A stretch of 64,000 bases of DNA from Variovorax sp. (lineage in GTDB: Bacteria > Pseudomonadota > Gammaproteobacteria > Burkholderiales > Burkholderiaceae_C), in contig JAGIAI010000003.1 of NCBI GenBank assembly GCA_017744935.1, positions 93,202-157,201 on the forward strand, in the 5' to 3' direction. The notes under the pieces are model-generated. The model saw only the letters and a list, made by a program, of their open reading frames with translations, made no database searches and was not told the DNA's origin. This document shows positions 9,465-17,784 of this stretch, piece by piece (positions within the stretch are counted from its first letter, which is position 1; each line of letters opens with the position of its first letter). A program made the position numbers and the translations under genes.

Positions 9465-10437
9465 GCAGCTTCTCCCCGGTGCGGCGGGCGAAGCGTCGTC
9501 CCGCCTGTTGATATTCGTCGTGCAGGCGTTCGACCACGCGGGCCACCGGCTCGACCGTCTTGATCGCGCCCACGCCCTGCCCCGCGGCCCAGATGTCGCG
9601 CCAGCGGTTGGGCTTGCCGACGTCGTTGCTGTCGTAGCTTCTCGGCGGCGCCGAGGGCATGTGATCGGGGTCGATGCCGTTCGCGCGCAGCGAGGGCTTG
9701 AGCCAGCTCGCGGCCGTGCCGGTGAGTCCGGCGCTCACGAGGATGTCTTCGGAGGTGCACTCGACCAGCATCTGCTTGTAGGCCTCGGCGGCCATGCTCT
9801 CGCGCGTGGCGATGAAGCGCGTGCCCATGTAGACGAGGTCCGCGCCGGCCGCGATCGCACCGGCGACGCCCCAGCCGTCGCTGATGCCGCCGCCCACGAT
9901 CACCAGTCCGTCGAAGAACTCGCGCACCGCGCTGACGAAGGCGAAGGGCGACAGCGTTCCGGTGTGGCCGCCCGCGCCGCTGCAGATGCAGGCCAGCCCA
10001 TCCGCGCCCGCCGCCACGGCCTTGCGCGCCAGCGCGAGGCTCGTCACGTCGGCGATCACGCGGCCGCCGTAGTCGTGCACGCAGCCCAGCGCCGGCTTGG
10101 GGCTGCCCAGCGCGGTGACCACCAGCGGCGGCCGGTAGCGCGAGAGCAGCGCCAGGTCGTCCGGCAGGCGCGTGTTCGACGAGTGGGTGACGAGGTTGGC
10201 GCACCAGGGGCCGAGCGTGTGCGCATCCTGCTCGTCGGCCGCGCGCGCGAGGCCTTCGGTGATGCGGCGCATCCATTGCTCCAGCACCTCGATCGGCCGC
10301 GCGTTGGGGGTCGGGAAGGCCCCCACGATCCCCGCGCGGCAGGCCGCCAGCACCAGTTCAGGACCCGAGACGAGGAACATCGGCGCGGCCACCACGGGCA
10401 CGCGCAGACGCGAAAGAAGGTCGTCGCGCTCCATCAT
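9454..10437 (-). CDS. Nitronate monooxygenase / 2-nitropropane dioxygenase family flavoprotein
   Basis: A 327-residue FMN-dependent TIM-barrel protein. It starts with RLRVPVVAAPMFLVSGPEL (N-terminal FMN contact). It carries CSGAGGHTG with the family's catalytic-position histidine near residue 155, then VGGGISDGWG and YMGTRFIAT, the FMN phosphate-binding loops. Besides nitronate oxidation, the family includes enoyl reductases and quinone reductases, so in this operon it may reduce or oxidise an unsaturated intermediate. The start at 10437 (two consecutive Met codons) overlaps the upstream Bug stop. A long ATG-started extension upstream is out-of-frame shadow. Confidence 0.87.
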   Translation of the reverse strand: MMERDDLLSRLRVPVVAAPMFLVSGPELVLAACRAGIVGAFPTPNARPIEVLEQWMRRITEGLARAADEQDAHTLGPWCANLVTHSSNTRLPDDLALLSRYRPPLVVTALGSPKPALGCVHDYGGRVIADVTSLALARKAVAAGADGLACICSGAGGHTGTLSPFAFVSAVREFFDGLVIVGGGISDGWGVAGAIAAGADLVYMGTRFIATRESMAAEAYKQMLVECTSEDILVSAGLTGTAASWLKPSLRANGIDPDHMPSAPPRSYDSNDVGKPNRWRDIWAAGQGVGAIKTVEPVARVVERLHDEYQQAGRRFARRTGEKLHAS

Positions 10438-11417
10438 TCGCTGGCCTTGAAGCCCGAGATCTGCACCGCTTCGGCCCAGCGCTTGCTGTCGGCGCGCACG
10501 AAATCGCGGTACTCGTCGGGAGACATGGGCAGCGCTTCGAAATCGAGCTCGCGCCATTTCTTCTGCAGCTCCGGGCTGCCGAGGATCTTGCGGAACTCGG
10601 CGTTGAGCTTCGCCACCACGGCATCGGGCGTGCCCGCGGGCGCCGAGAGGCCGGACCAGATGTAGATCGTCAGGTCGGGGAAGCCTTCCTCGCCGAAGGT
10701 CGGCACCTCGGGCATCAGGGGCGAACGCTTGGGCGTGGACACGGCCAGCACCCGCACCTTGCCCGATTCGACCTGCGGCTTGACCGCCAGGAGCGGCAGG
10801 AACGCGGCCTGCACCTGCCCGGCCACGAGCGCCTGCACGGCCGGCGGCGTGCCGTTGTAGGGGACATGCACCATCTCCAGGCCGGCGCGCTTGTTCATGA
10901 TCACGCCCATGAAGTGCGAGGAATTGCCGGCGGTGAACGACGCGAACGACACGCCGCCTTCCGGACGGCCCTTCGCCCAGGCGATGAATTCCTTGAGCGA
11001 CTTCGCCGGCACCTTCTCCGCATTGACGGCCAGCACCAGCGAGGCGCCCAGGAAGCCGGTGACGGGCTTGAAGCTCTTCTCGGCGTCGTAGGGCAGCTTG
11101 GCGAAGGTGTGCGGATTGATCGCCAGCATGCTGGTGTTGCTCAGCAGCAAGGTGGTGCCGTCGGGCGGCGCGTGGGCCACCGCCGTGGCGGCGATGATGC
11201 CGCCGCCCCCTGCCCGGTTGTCCACGATGAGGGGCTGCCCGGTGTTGGCCTGGAAATCCACCGCGACCTGGCGCAGCGCCGCGTCGAGCGTGTTGCCCGG
11301 TGCGAACGGGACCAGCACGCGCACGGGCCGATCGGGGAAGGACGTCTGCGCGATCGCGGGCAGCGCGGCGGCAGCGGCCAGCGCGCCGGCGCCCTTCAGA
11401 AAAGTTCTCTTGAGCAT
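10434..11417 (-). CDS. Bug/TctC-family periplasmic substrate-binding protein (oxygenase operon, internal)
   Basis: A 327-residue secreted binding protein. The N-terminus has KRTFLKGAGALAAAAALPA followed by SFPDRPVRVLVPFAPGN, and later VDNRAGGGG, the two conserved Bug ligand loops. It is the second Bug gene in this operon and lies 39 bases after the alpha/beta hydrolase. The two copies differ throughout and probably bind different ligands. No membrane transporter partner is present, so it may feed a transporter encoded elsewhere or act as a sensor. The ligand is not predictable. Confidence 0.9.
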   Translation of the reverse strand: MLKRTFLKGAGALAAAAALPAIAQTSFPDRPVRVLVPFAPGNTLDAALRQVAVDFQANTGQPLIVDNRAGGGGIIAATAVAHAPPDGTTLLLSNTSMLAINPHTFAKLPYDAEKSFKPVTGFLGASLVLAVNAEKVPAKSLKEFIAWAKGRPEGGVSFASFTAGNSSHFMGVIMNKRAGLEMVHVPYNGTPPAVQALVAGQVQAAFLPLLAVKPQVESGKVRVLAVSTPKRSPLMPEVPTFGEEGFPDLTIYIWSGLSAPAGTPDAVVAKLNAEFRKILGSPELQKKWRELDFEALPMSPDEYRDFVRADSKRWAEAVQISGFKASE

Positions 11418-11456
11418 CGTTTGTCTCCCGGTGGGGTTGTGTGTGTTGTTGACGAA

Positions 11457-12149
11457 TCAAAGAAGCAGCGAGCGCAGCGAGCGCACCACGGCCTGCGGCT
11501 GTTCGACGGGCAGCATGTGGGCGGCTCCCTCGACGATCTCGCAGTGCGCGCCCGGCACGAGGCGCGCGATTTCCTCGGACAGCGGCGGCGGCGTGGTGCG
11601 GTCGTGCCGGCCGCAGAGCACGGCTACCGGTAGCGCCAGGCGCGCCAGCGTGTCGCGGTGGTCGGCGCGGCCGGCGATCGCATGCATCTGGCGCGCCGCG
11701 GTCTCGGCGCCGACGCGCCGCATCATCGCGGCCAACCGTTCCACCAGCGCCGGAGGCGGCTCGCAGGTGTTCCATTGCACGATGCCGTCGACGGTCTTCG
11801 CGAAGTCGCGTTGCATCGCCGCGAGGGTCTTCGCGCGGCCAGCGGCGCCTTCCGGCGTGTCCGGCCGAGCCGAAGTGGACATCAGGGCCGCCGCCCGCAC
11901 CGCGCGCAGCGGATGCGCCAGCATCTCCAGGGCGACGTAGCCACCGAGCGAGAAACCGGCGATCACCACGGGCTGCGCCGGCGACACGTCCGCCAGCAGC
12001 GCCCACGCGGCCTGCGCCATCTCCGCGATGCTGGCCTGCACCGGCGCGGCGATCCGCACTGGCGCGAGCGGCGCCACTTCCGCCGCCACCTCGTCCCACA
12101 ACGTCGCGTCGTTGAGCATGCCCGGAATCAGCAGCAGCACCGGCTTCAT
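11457..12149 (-). CDS. Alpha/beta-fold hydrolase
   Basis: A 230-residue alpha/beta hydrolase. The oxyanion-hole region is LLLIPGMLND at the N-terminus, the nucleophile elbow is GFSLGG near residue 85, the acid is in LCGRHDRTTPP, and the catalytic histidine is in EGAAHMLPVEQP. All four elements are in place, so it should be active. It resembles MhpC/PcaD-type esterases and C-C hydrolases, but the substrate (ester, lactone or beta-diketone) cannot be read from the sequence. Its ATG overlaps the acyl ligase stop (ATGA). Confidence 0.86.
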   Translation of the reverse strand: MKPVLLLIPGMLNDATLWDEVAAEVAPLAPVRIAAPVQASIAEMAQAAWALLADVSPAQPVVIAGFSLGGYVALEMLAHPLRAVRAAALMSTSARPDTPEGAAGRAKTLAAMQRDFAKTVDGIVQWNTCEPPPALVERLAAMMRRVGAETAARQMHAIAGRADHRDTLARLALPVAVLCGRHDRTTPPPLSEEIARLVPGAHCEIVEGAAHMLPVEQPQAVVRSLRSLLL

Positions 12150-13858
12150 GCCCCGGCCTCCGCCTGGACGAAGCGGCTGCGCAGCTCCCGCTTGAGCACC
12201 TTGCCCACCGGGTTGCGCGGCAGCTGTTCCACCACGACGAGCTTCTCGGGCCACTTGAAGGCGGCCACCTGCTCGCCATGGCGCAGGAAGGAAACCAGCT
12301 CGTCGAGCGTCACCTCCTGCCCCGGCTGCGGCACCACGACCGCGCACACGCGCTCGCCGAGCATCGCATCGGGGTAGCCGATCAGCGCCACCTCGCGCAC
12401 CTTCGGATGCGCGAGCAGCAGGCCCTCCACTTCTTCGCAGGAGATGTTCATGCCGCCGCGGATCACGATGTCCTTGTGGCGTCCGGCGAAGCGGTAGTAC
12501 TGGTTGCGCTCGCCCGCGATCTCGAAGAGGTCGCCGGTGCGGTAGAAGCCCTGTTCGTCGAAGGCGCGCGCGGTCAGCTCGGGCGAGTTGAAGTAGCCAC
12601 TGAAGATGGTGGGGCCCTTGAAGCGCAGTTCGCCGACGCGGCCGGGTCCGTGGATGTCCTCGCCGCTGTCGAGGTCCACCAGCCGCGTGCGCACCTTGCT
12701 CGCGTTCGACAGCGACCAGTCGAAGCCCGGCACCCCGATGCGCGGGAAGTAGCGCGTGCGCTGGCGGCGGTCCGGGATGTCCTGCGGCGTGGACGACAGC
12801 GCCGCCCCCTCGTTGGAGCCGAAGTAGTTCACCACCTCGACGCCGAACTGCTCCGCGAACTGCGCCACCAGCCAGTCCGCCAGCGGGCCGCCGCCCGAGC
12901 CGATGCGCTTGAGCCGCGCGAGATCCACGCCCCGCAGCTTGCCCGGCTCCTTGAGCAGCATGCTGAGCACTGCGGGGGCCGCGACCGTGTAGTCGGTGGG
13001 CTGCCCGCGCAGCTGGGCGATGAACACATCGAGGTCGAAGGGGTGGTGATGATGCAGCTCGCCGCCCACCATCAGCCAGGCCACGAGGCTCGTGGAAATC
13101 CCCGCCATGTTGACGAACGGGAACGGGATCACCATGCAGGCGCCCGGCGCGATCTGCCCGGCATCGATCACCGACTGACCGACGATCAGCCACTCGTTGT
13201 GGTTGCGCGGCACGCCCTTGGGCTGCGCCTCGGTGCCGGAGGTCCAGCACACGGTGAGCACGTCGTGCGCGGTCAGGCCGATGCGGGCCATGTGCGCCTC
13301 CAGTGCCTGCGCGCTCCAGGGTTCGGTCGCCGCGAGGGCCGCATCGAGGCCGAGCACGTTCGGCGGCACGTCGGCGCCGTGCGCCATGACGCGCACGCGC
13401 TCGCCGAAGGCCGCGTGCCACTCGCGCGCCGGCGCGTGGCCGCCGACCCGCGAAGCGGTGATCGCCACGCGCGCGCCGGTGGTGTTCAGCACATGCGTGA
13501 TCTCGTGGCCGCGATATTGCATCGGCAGCGGCGACACCACGATCCCGCTGCACGCGCAGGCGAGGTACAGCGCATGCAGTTCCACGCTGTTGGGCAACTG
13601 GACCACGAGCACGTCGTCCTTGCGCAGGCCCTGCGCGTGCAGCAGCGCGGCCAGCCGGCCCACGTCCGCGAGCAGCCCGGCCCAGTCGCGGCGGCGCGGC
13701 GCATCGCCCGTGATGTCGCGCCGGTTCGGCGGATCGGCCACCGCCGGCGCCGCGGGCTGGCGCCGCGCGGTCGCGATGAAGAGCTCGCCGAGCGTCTGTT
13801 CGCCCCACCAGCCGCGGGCCACGTACTTCTGGATCTTGTCTTGGGGAACCAGGATCAC
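12146..13858 (-). CDS. AMP-forming acyl-CoA ligase / aryl-acid AMP ligase
   Basis: A 570-residue ANL-superfamily adenylating enzyme. The P-loop-like motif WTSGTEAQPKGVPRNHNE lies near residue 190. YFGSNEGA and the A8 region YRTGDLFE with GRHKDIVIRGGMNI follow, and the C-terminal catalytic lysine lies in RNPVGKVLKREL. The N-terminus resembles 2,3-dihydroxybenzoate-AMP ligases (EntE-like), but no carrier protein is nearby, so CoA is the likely acceptor. In context it would activate a carboxylic acid produced after oxygenase cleavage. It lies four bases downstream of the leading oxygenase gene. Confidence 0.88.
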   Translation of the reverse strand: MILVPQDKIQKYVARGWWGEQTLGELFIATARRQPAAPAVADPPNRRDITGDAPRRRDWAGLLADVGRLAALLHAQGLRKDDVLVVQLPNSVELHALYLACACSGIVVSPLPMQYRGHEITHVLNTTGARVAITASRVGGHAPAREWHAAFGERVRVMAHGADVPPNVLGLDAALAATEPWSAQALEAHMARIGLTAHDVLTVCWTSGTEAQPKGVPRNHNEWLIVGQSVIDAGQIAPGACMVIPFPFVNMAGISTSLVAWLMVGGELHHHHPFDLDVFIAQLRGQPTDYTVAAPAVLSMLLKEPGKLRGVDLARLKRIGSGGGPLADWLVAQFAEQFGVEVVNYFGSNEGAALSSTPQDIPDRRQRTRYFPRIGVPGFDWSLSNASKVRTRLVDLDSGEDIHGPGRVGELRFKGPTIFSGYFNSPELTARAFDEQGFYRTGDLFEIAGERNQYYRFAGRHKDIVIRGGMNISCEEVEGLLLAHPKVREVALIGYPDAMLGERVCAVVVPQPGQEVTLDELVSFLRHGEQVAAFKWPEKLVVVEQLPRNPVGKVLKRELRSRFVQAEAGA

Positions 13859-13862
13859 GGTC

Positions 13863-15305
13863 TTACTTCCAGCGGTTCAGCACGGCCTGGCTGACGTAGG
13901 TGGCGTGAAAGCCATGGGGCACGCGGCGCGGCAGCGGCACGCGCGCGACCGGCCCCTGGGCGATGCGCGCGTCCAGGCAGTCGAAGACCTGGATCTCCGA
14001 GCGCTCGTCCACCGGGTTCCAGGCCAGGGTGACGAGGTAGCCGTCGTCCTCGCTGCGCGGGTTGTCGCGCGGCGCGAAGCCCGGCTCGTTGTAGAACCAG
14101 CGCGGCCCGGCGCTCAGCGCGATGTAGCCGCCGGTCTCCAGGTCGTACTTCACGAGGCCGGGAAAGCGCGGCTCCTCGCGCCCGCCCTGCGGAAACACCA
14201 CGTGGTACGACCAGCGGTTGCGGCGGCCCTGGAAGGCGCTGTTGATGACGGGGAACTCGGTGTTGAGCACGTCGTCGATCACGCGCTCGCGCGTCTGGCC
14301 GGTCGAGAGGTCGAAGCGCCATTCGTAGAGCAGGAAGTCGCGCTGGCGGTGATGGATGGTCTGTTCCACGCGGCGATAGTCCGGCCGGCCGGCGGCGTCC
14401 TCGTGCATGCGATAGGGGGTGCCGATCATCACGACCTCATCCCCTTCGTCCCAGGCGTTGACCACGTGCAGCAGGTACGTGGGCTTGGCCTCGAACCAGC
14501 GGATCTGCGCGGCGCTCCCGTGGCGCGGCACCACCGCGAAGCGCGAGGGCTGGCCTTCCTGGAACTGCACCTTGTAGCGCCCGGCGGCCAGCGCCTGCGG
14601 ATCAGGCTTGAGCGGGAAGTCGTGCAGGATCGTGTAGCGCTCGGTCACCGCCATGTCGTGCGGCAGGCTCGGCCCGTCGAGCGGGATCTCGATCTCGTGC
14701 AGCGGCCGGCGGTCCGGCCCGAGCACGCCGTAGCGCATGTAGGGGGCCTGGAGCGCGTAGTCGAACCACAGCAGCTCGCCGGTGTGCTCGTCGGGGCGCG
14801 AGTGGGCGGAGATGCGGGGCAGCGCGCCGTCGCCGTCGGCCGGGCCGAGCGTCTCCAGCGTGTAGGGGTCCACCGCATAGGGCAGCCCCGAGCGGTACCA
14901 CATGGTGATCAGCCGGCCCGCGTGGTACTTCACGTCGGTGTTGGAGGTGTTCTTGAGCGGCTCGTCGGGCCGGTCGGCGCGGAACGGCTCCTTCAGCCCC
15001 TTCCACAGCGCGTGGCCGGCCGCCTGCTCCTCCTGCAGCGCCGCGGTGCGGATCCAGCGGTTGCGGTAGCTCACGCGGCCCGCGTCGAAACGCACGGCGT
15101 GCAGCATGCCGTCGCCGTCGTAGGCGTGATAGCGCCATTCGGGCGGATAGAAGGCATTCGGCCCGTTGCGAACATAGAGGCCGCTGAAGTCGTTCGGCAT
15201 CCGCCCGATCACGGGCAGGTCCTCGAAGCTGTCTTCCTGGTGGACCGGGGCGTTGTTCCCCGAGAGGGCCGGAATATCGTGCACCGGCAGGTCGTCGACT
15301 TTCAT
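13863..15305 (-). CDS. Carotenoid-cleavage-type oxygenase, copy 2 (first gene of the operon)
   Basis: A 480-residue Fe(II) oxygenase of the carotenoid/lignostilbene family. The four histidine ligands sit in ISAHSRPDEH, SLPHDMAV, LLHVVNAWDEGDE and the C-terminal PHGFHATY. GLYVRNGPN and YHAYDGDGMLH mark the N-terminal blades. I prefer the ATG at 15303-15305 (protein starting MKVDDLP) over one ten codons upstream, because an AGGAG stands eight bases before it. It shares length, order of motifs and many blocks with copy 1 but differs clearly, so the two are old paralogues. As first gene, it is read from the promoter shared with the divergent IclR regulator. Confidence 0.92.
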   Translation of the reverse strand: MKVDDLPVHDIPALSGNNAPVHQEDSFEDLPVIGRMPNDFSGLYVRNGPNAFYPPEWRYHAYDGDGMLHAVRFDAGRVSYRNRWIRTAALQEEQAAGHALWKGLKEPFRADRPDEPLKNTSNTDVKYHAGRLITMWYRSGLPYAVDPYTLETLGPADGDGALPRISAHSRPDEHTGELLWFDYALQAPYMRYGVLGPDRRPLHEIEIPLDGPSLPHDMAVTERYTILHDFPLKPDPQALAAGRYKVQFQEGQPSRFAVVPRHGSAAQIRWFEAKPTYLLHVVNAWDEGDEVVMIGTPYRMHEDAAGRPDYRRVEQTIHHRQRDFLLYEWRFDLSTGQTRERVIDDVLNTEFPVINSAFQGRRNRWSYHVVFPQGGREEPRFPGLVKYDLETGGYIALSAGPRWFYNEPGFAPRDNPRSEDDGYLVTLAWNPVDERSEIQVFDCLDARIAQGPVARVPLPRRVPHGFHATYVSQAVLNRWK

Positions 15306-15359
15306 CGCTGTGTCTCCTGAATTGCGCACCGCCACTCTAGGAAACAGCGGGAAGTCCCG
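15306..15359. promoter_or_regulatory. Divergent promoter/operator region between oxygenase operon and iclR-type gene
   Basis: This 54-base gap separates the two divergent start codons; it grows to 90 bases if the regulator starts at the internal ATG at 15396. It holds the ribosome binding site of the oxygenase gene and a perfect inverted repeat (CGGGA-AG-TCCCG, 15348-15359) that could be an operator. No convincing -35/-10 pair stands out. That the IclR protein binds here is an inference from gene arrangement. Confidence 0.45.
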
Positions 15360-16205
15360 ATGCCGTCATCTCGCTATTTCAGTGAGCATTTCGATATGTC
15401 AAACACGGCAACGCACCAAGGCCCCACGTCGCGGGTGCCGCACACCTATACCGACTTCGAGGGCGACCGCCAATTCGCCACCACGCTGGCACGCGGGCTC
15501 GAACTGCTGCGCTGCTTCTCCCCGCAACAGCCGCTGCTGAGCAACAGGGACCTGGCGCAGCGCATGCAGCTGCCCCGGCCGACGATCTCACGACTGGTCT
15601 ACACGCTCGTGTGCATGGGCCATCTCGCGCAGGACGCGGATTCGGGCAAGTACCGGCTCGGTCCCGCGGTGCTGTCGCTGGGCTTTCCGCTGCTGGAGAC
15701 CTTCCCGGTGCGCCAGCGTGCGCGCGCCGGCATGCTCGAACTCGCGCAGACGGTCGGCGGCACCGTGGCGATCGCGATCCGCGACCGGCTGGACATGGTC
15801 TGCATCGAGGTGGTGCGCAGCTCGGTGCGCGCCGGCCACCCGATCGACATCGGACGAACCTATCCGATGTGCGGCACCGCGGTGGGCCGCGCGTACCTGG
15901 CGGCCTGCAGTCCGCAGGAGCGGCAGGGCCTGCTCAACCAGATCCAGGTCAAGGCCCCGCTCCAGTGGGAACGCCACCGCGAACGCCTGTTGCAAAGCCT
16001 CGCGGCCTTTCCCTCGACCGGCTTCTGCATCTCCGTCGGCGAGGTCTATGCCGACGTGCAGGCGGTGGCGGTGCCCCTCGGCCGGCAGGAGCGCGGGGAG
16101 CTCGCCGCGATCAACGTGTCGTTCCAGCGGCGCTCGCTCAATGAGCGCTGGCTGAAGGACGTGGTCGCGCCCAAGCTCGTCGCGCTGGCGCGGCAGCTCC
16201 ATTGA
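15360..16205 (+). CDS. IclR-family transcriptional regulator
   Basis: A 281-residue regulator. The winged helix-turn-helix spans roughly residues 35-95, with LARGLELLRCF, the recognition helix around QLPRPTISRLVYTL and the wing GKYRLGPAVLSLG. The rest is the IclR effector-binding GAF-like domain (YPMCGTAVGRAYLA, then SVGEVYADVQAVAVPL). These proteins usually control a divergent catabolic operon in response to an aromatic or carboxylic acid. Position argues that it controls the oxygenase operon. An internal ATG at 15396 (MSNTATHQG) is an alternative start; ribosome binding sites do not decide between them. Confidence 0.92.
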   Translation: MPSSRYFSEHFDMSNTATHQGPTSRVPHTYTDFEGDRQFATTLARGLELLRCFSPQQPLLSNRDLAQRMQLPRPTISRLVYTLVCMGHLAQDADSGKYRLGPAVLSLGFPLLETFPVRQRARAGMLELAQTVGGTVAIAIRDRLDMVCIEVVRSSVRAGHPIDIGRTYPMCGTAVGRAYLAACSPQERQGLLNQIQVKAPLQWERHRERLLQSLAAFPSTGFCISVGEVYADVQAVAVPLGRQERGELAAINVSFQRRSLNERWLKDVVAPKLVALARQLH

Positions 16206-16215
16206 CTGCCCGGCC

Positions 16216-17142
16216 CTAGTCGAGCAGTTCCAGGCCGGGGGCGCTGTTCACTTCCGAGCCCCGGTAGAGCTTGTGCTGCGCCGCCGGGCCGGGCGCATCC
16301 GTGACCACCGCGAGGCGCCACGGGTCGCCCTTCTTCGCGCAAGCCTGCTCCTCGCTCGTGAGCCGGAAGGTCTTCGCGCCGGGGGCGACGCCCTTCACCG
16401 CGATCTTCAGCAGCGTCTTGCCCTTCTTGTCCGAGACCTCGATGTCGTAGCCCAAACCCTGCCCCGCCACGGTCTCCGTCTTGTACCCATAGCCTCCGAA
16501 GTGCCGCACCAGGTGGTCGATCGCGGCCGCCTGCACATCCTCCGGCGAGGACTCGCCAGCGGCAGGCGCCGCGGCTTGCAAGGCCTCGGGAGGAATGCCC
16601 CCGCGCGCCCGTGCAGCCTCCATGTCCTCCTCGGAGGGCGTCCAGCCGCGCGCGCCGCGCACCAGCACCGCCATCTTGGTCGCCGTGTCCCACGAGGCAA
16701 TGTGCCATTCCTCATCGTCCGGCACGCGAACCGAAACGCGGGCCGTCTTGTCGGATTCCATCTCGAGCACCGGCACGCGGTTGGTCTGCAGCACCACCCG
16801 CAGGCCCTGGCCCGCGTCGAGTGCGCGCTTGAGCAGGCCCAGCCGGTCCTTGGCGCGCTGGATCTGCTGGGCGCTGCGGTCGCCGCCGCCGAACTTGAAC
16901 TGCGGGGCCAGCGACTCGAGATAGAACCATCGGCCATCGGCGCCGACGCTCACGAACTCCGCCCACAGCGTCGCGATGACGTTCACGTTGTCGCCGGTGG
17001 CCAGCCAGGCCAGGTCGCCGGCCTTCTCGCGCGCGTCGAACACGCCCATCTTGGCGATGATCTCGACGGGCGTTCGCTTCTCGCCCATGAGGCGCTTCTC
17101 ATTGATCACCCCGAGCACTGCGGGGTCGACTTCCTTGTCCAT
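16216..17142 (-). CDS. DUF3883-like (NO VEIN C-terminal type) protein
   Basis: A 308-residue cytoplasmic protein of unknown function. The N-terminal two thirds match nothing I recognise. From about residue 205, the pattern AAIDHLVRHFGGYGY, YDIEVSDKKGKTLLKIAVKG and FRLTSEEQACAKKGDPWRLAVV resembles DUF3883, a restriction-endonuclease-like (PD-(D/E)xK) fold found in defence and DNA-linked proteins. In most such domains the second strand reads (I/V)EVKG; here it is IAVKG, so the catalytic glutamate seems replaced by alanine. If the alignment is right, it is probably not a nuclease. It lies 13 bases upstream of the TonB-domain lipoprotein gene on the same strand. Confidence 0.7.
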   Translation of the reverse strand: MDKEVDPAVLGVINEKRLMGEKRTPVEIIAKMGVFDAREKAGDLAWLATGDNVNVIATLWAEFVSVGADGRWFYLESLAPQFKFGGGDRSAQQIQRAKDRLGLLKRALDAGQGLRVVLQTNRVPVLEMESDKTARVSVRVPDDEEWHIASWDTATKMAVLVRGARGWTPSEEDMEAARARGGIPPEALQAAAPAAGESSPEDVQAAAIDHLVRHFGGYGYKTETVAGQGLGYDIEVSDKKGKTLLKIAVKGVAPGAKTFRLTSEEQACAKKGDPWRLAVVTDAPGPAAQHKLYRGSEVNSAPGLELLD

Positions 17143-17155
17143 ATTTCCTTGGTTC

Positions 17156-17536
17156 CTAGTTGAGCGTGGGCTGGGGTGGCGGCGTGGTGATGAAGAAGCG
17201 GATCGGCACTTCGCGCCAGACCACGCTGCCGTCGTCGGGCGTCGGCTTGAACTGCCACTTCCTGACCGTGTCGACGGCCGAGCGGTCGAGCCGCGGATAG
17301 CCGCTCGACTGCTTGACCTCGACCGCCATCGGCTTGCCGTCCGGCGAGGTCCGCGCGCGCACGATCACCGTGCCCTGCTCGTTGTTCTCGCGCGATTCGG
17401 CGGGATACGGCGCATTCGGGTTCGGCGGGTTCGGCGCCCATTCGCCGGGTTGCGTGGAAGGCGGTGCCGAGCAGGCAGCCGACAGCACGAGCCCGGCGCC
17501 TGCCACGAGCGCCCTTCCGATCTGCCAGTGAGTCAT
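17156..17536 (-). CDS. TonB C-terminal-domain lipoprotein
   Basis: A 126-residue probable lipoprotein. The ATG at 17534-17536 gives a signal peptide ending in the lipobox LSAAC. A proline-rich spacer (PNPPNPNAPYP) follows, then a TonB C-terminal-like domain with VIVRARTSPDGKPMAVEVKQSSGYPRLD and VRKWQFKP. Such stand-alone TonB-C domains occur in periplasmic proteins that do not energise transport. A frame running further upstream lacks a signal and is less likely. It is co-directional with the DUF3883-like gene. The role is unknown. Confidence 0.8.
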   Translation of the reverse strand: MTHWQIGRALVAGAGLVLSAACSAPPSTQPGEWAPNPPNPNAPYPAESRENNEQGTVIVRARTSPDGKPMAVEVKQSSGYPRLDRSAVDTVRKWQFKPTPDDGSVVWREVPIRFFITTPPPQPTLN

Positions 17537-17784
17537 CGATATTTCCGTGGGAGGAGGTTTCTTGCGGGATCTGCGCTGCGGTCGACGCCCACAGGCCCGC
17601 GTATGCCAAGCCGTGCGAGGCGAAGCGATTCCGCCTGCTGCCAGACATCTCCGATTCTCAGCGAGATTTGTCTTGAATCGCGCCAGAACCCCGAACTCTA
17701 GCGCGTGCGGCTGATAGCTTGCGTGTCGGGCAGGCCCCGTTTTCGGCCACCCATTCACACATCCAATTTCAGGGAAGGACTTTC

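Noticed and set aside
9454..12279. Apparent fusion of the NMO-like protein with a 600-residue N-terminal extension
   Set aside because: The extension is a shadow of the Bug and hydrolase genes. The native start overlaps the Bug stop at 10434-10437.
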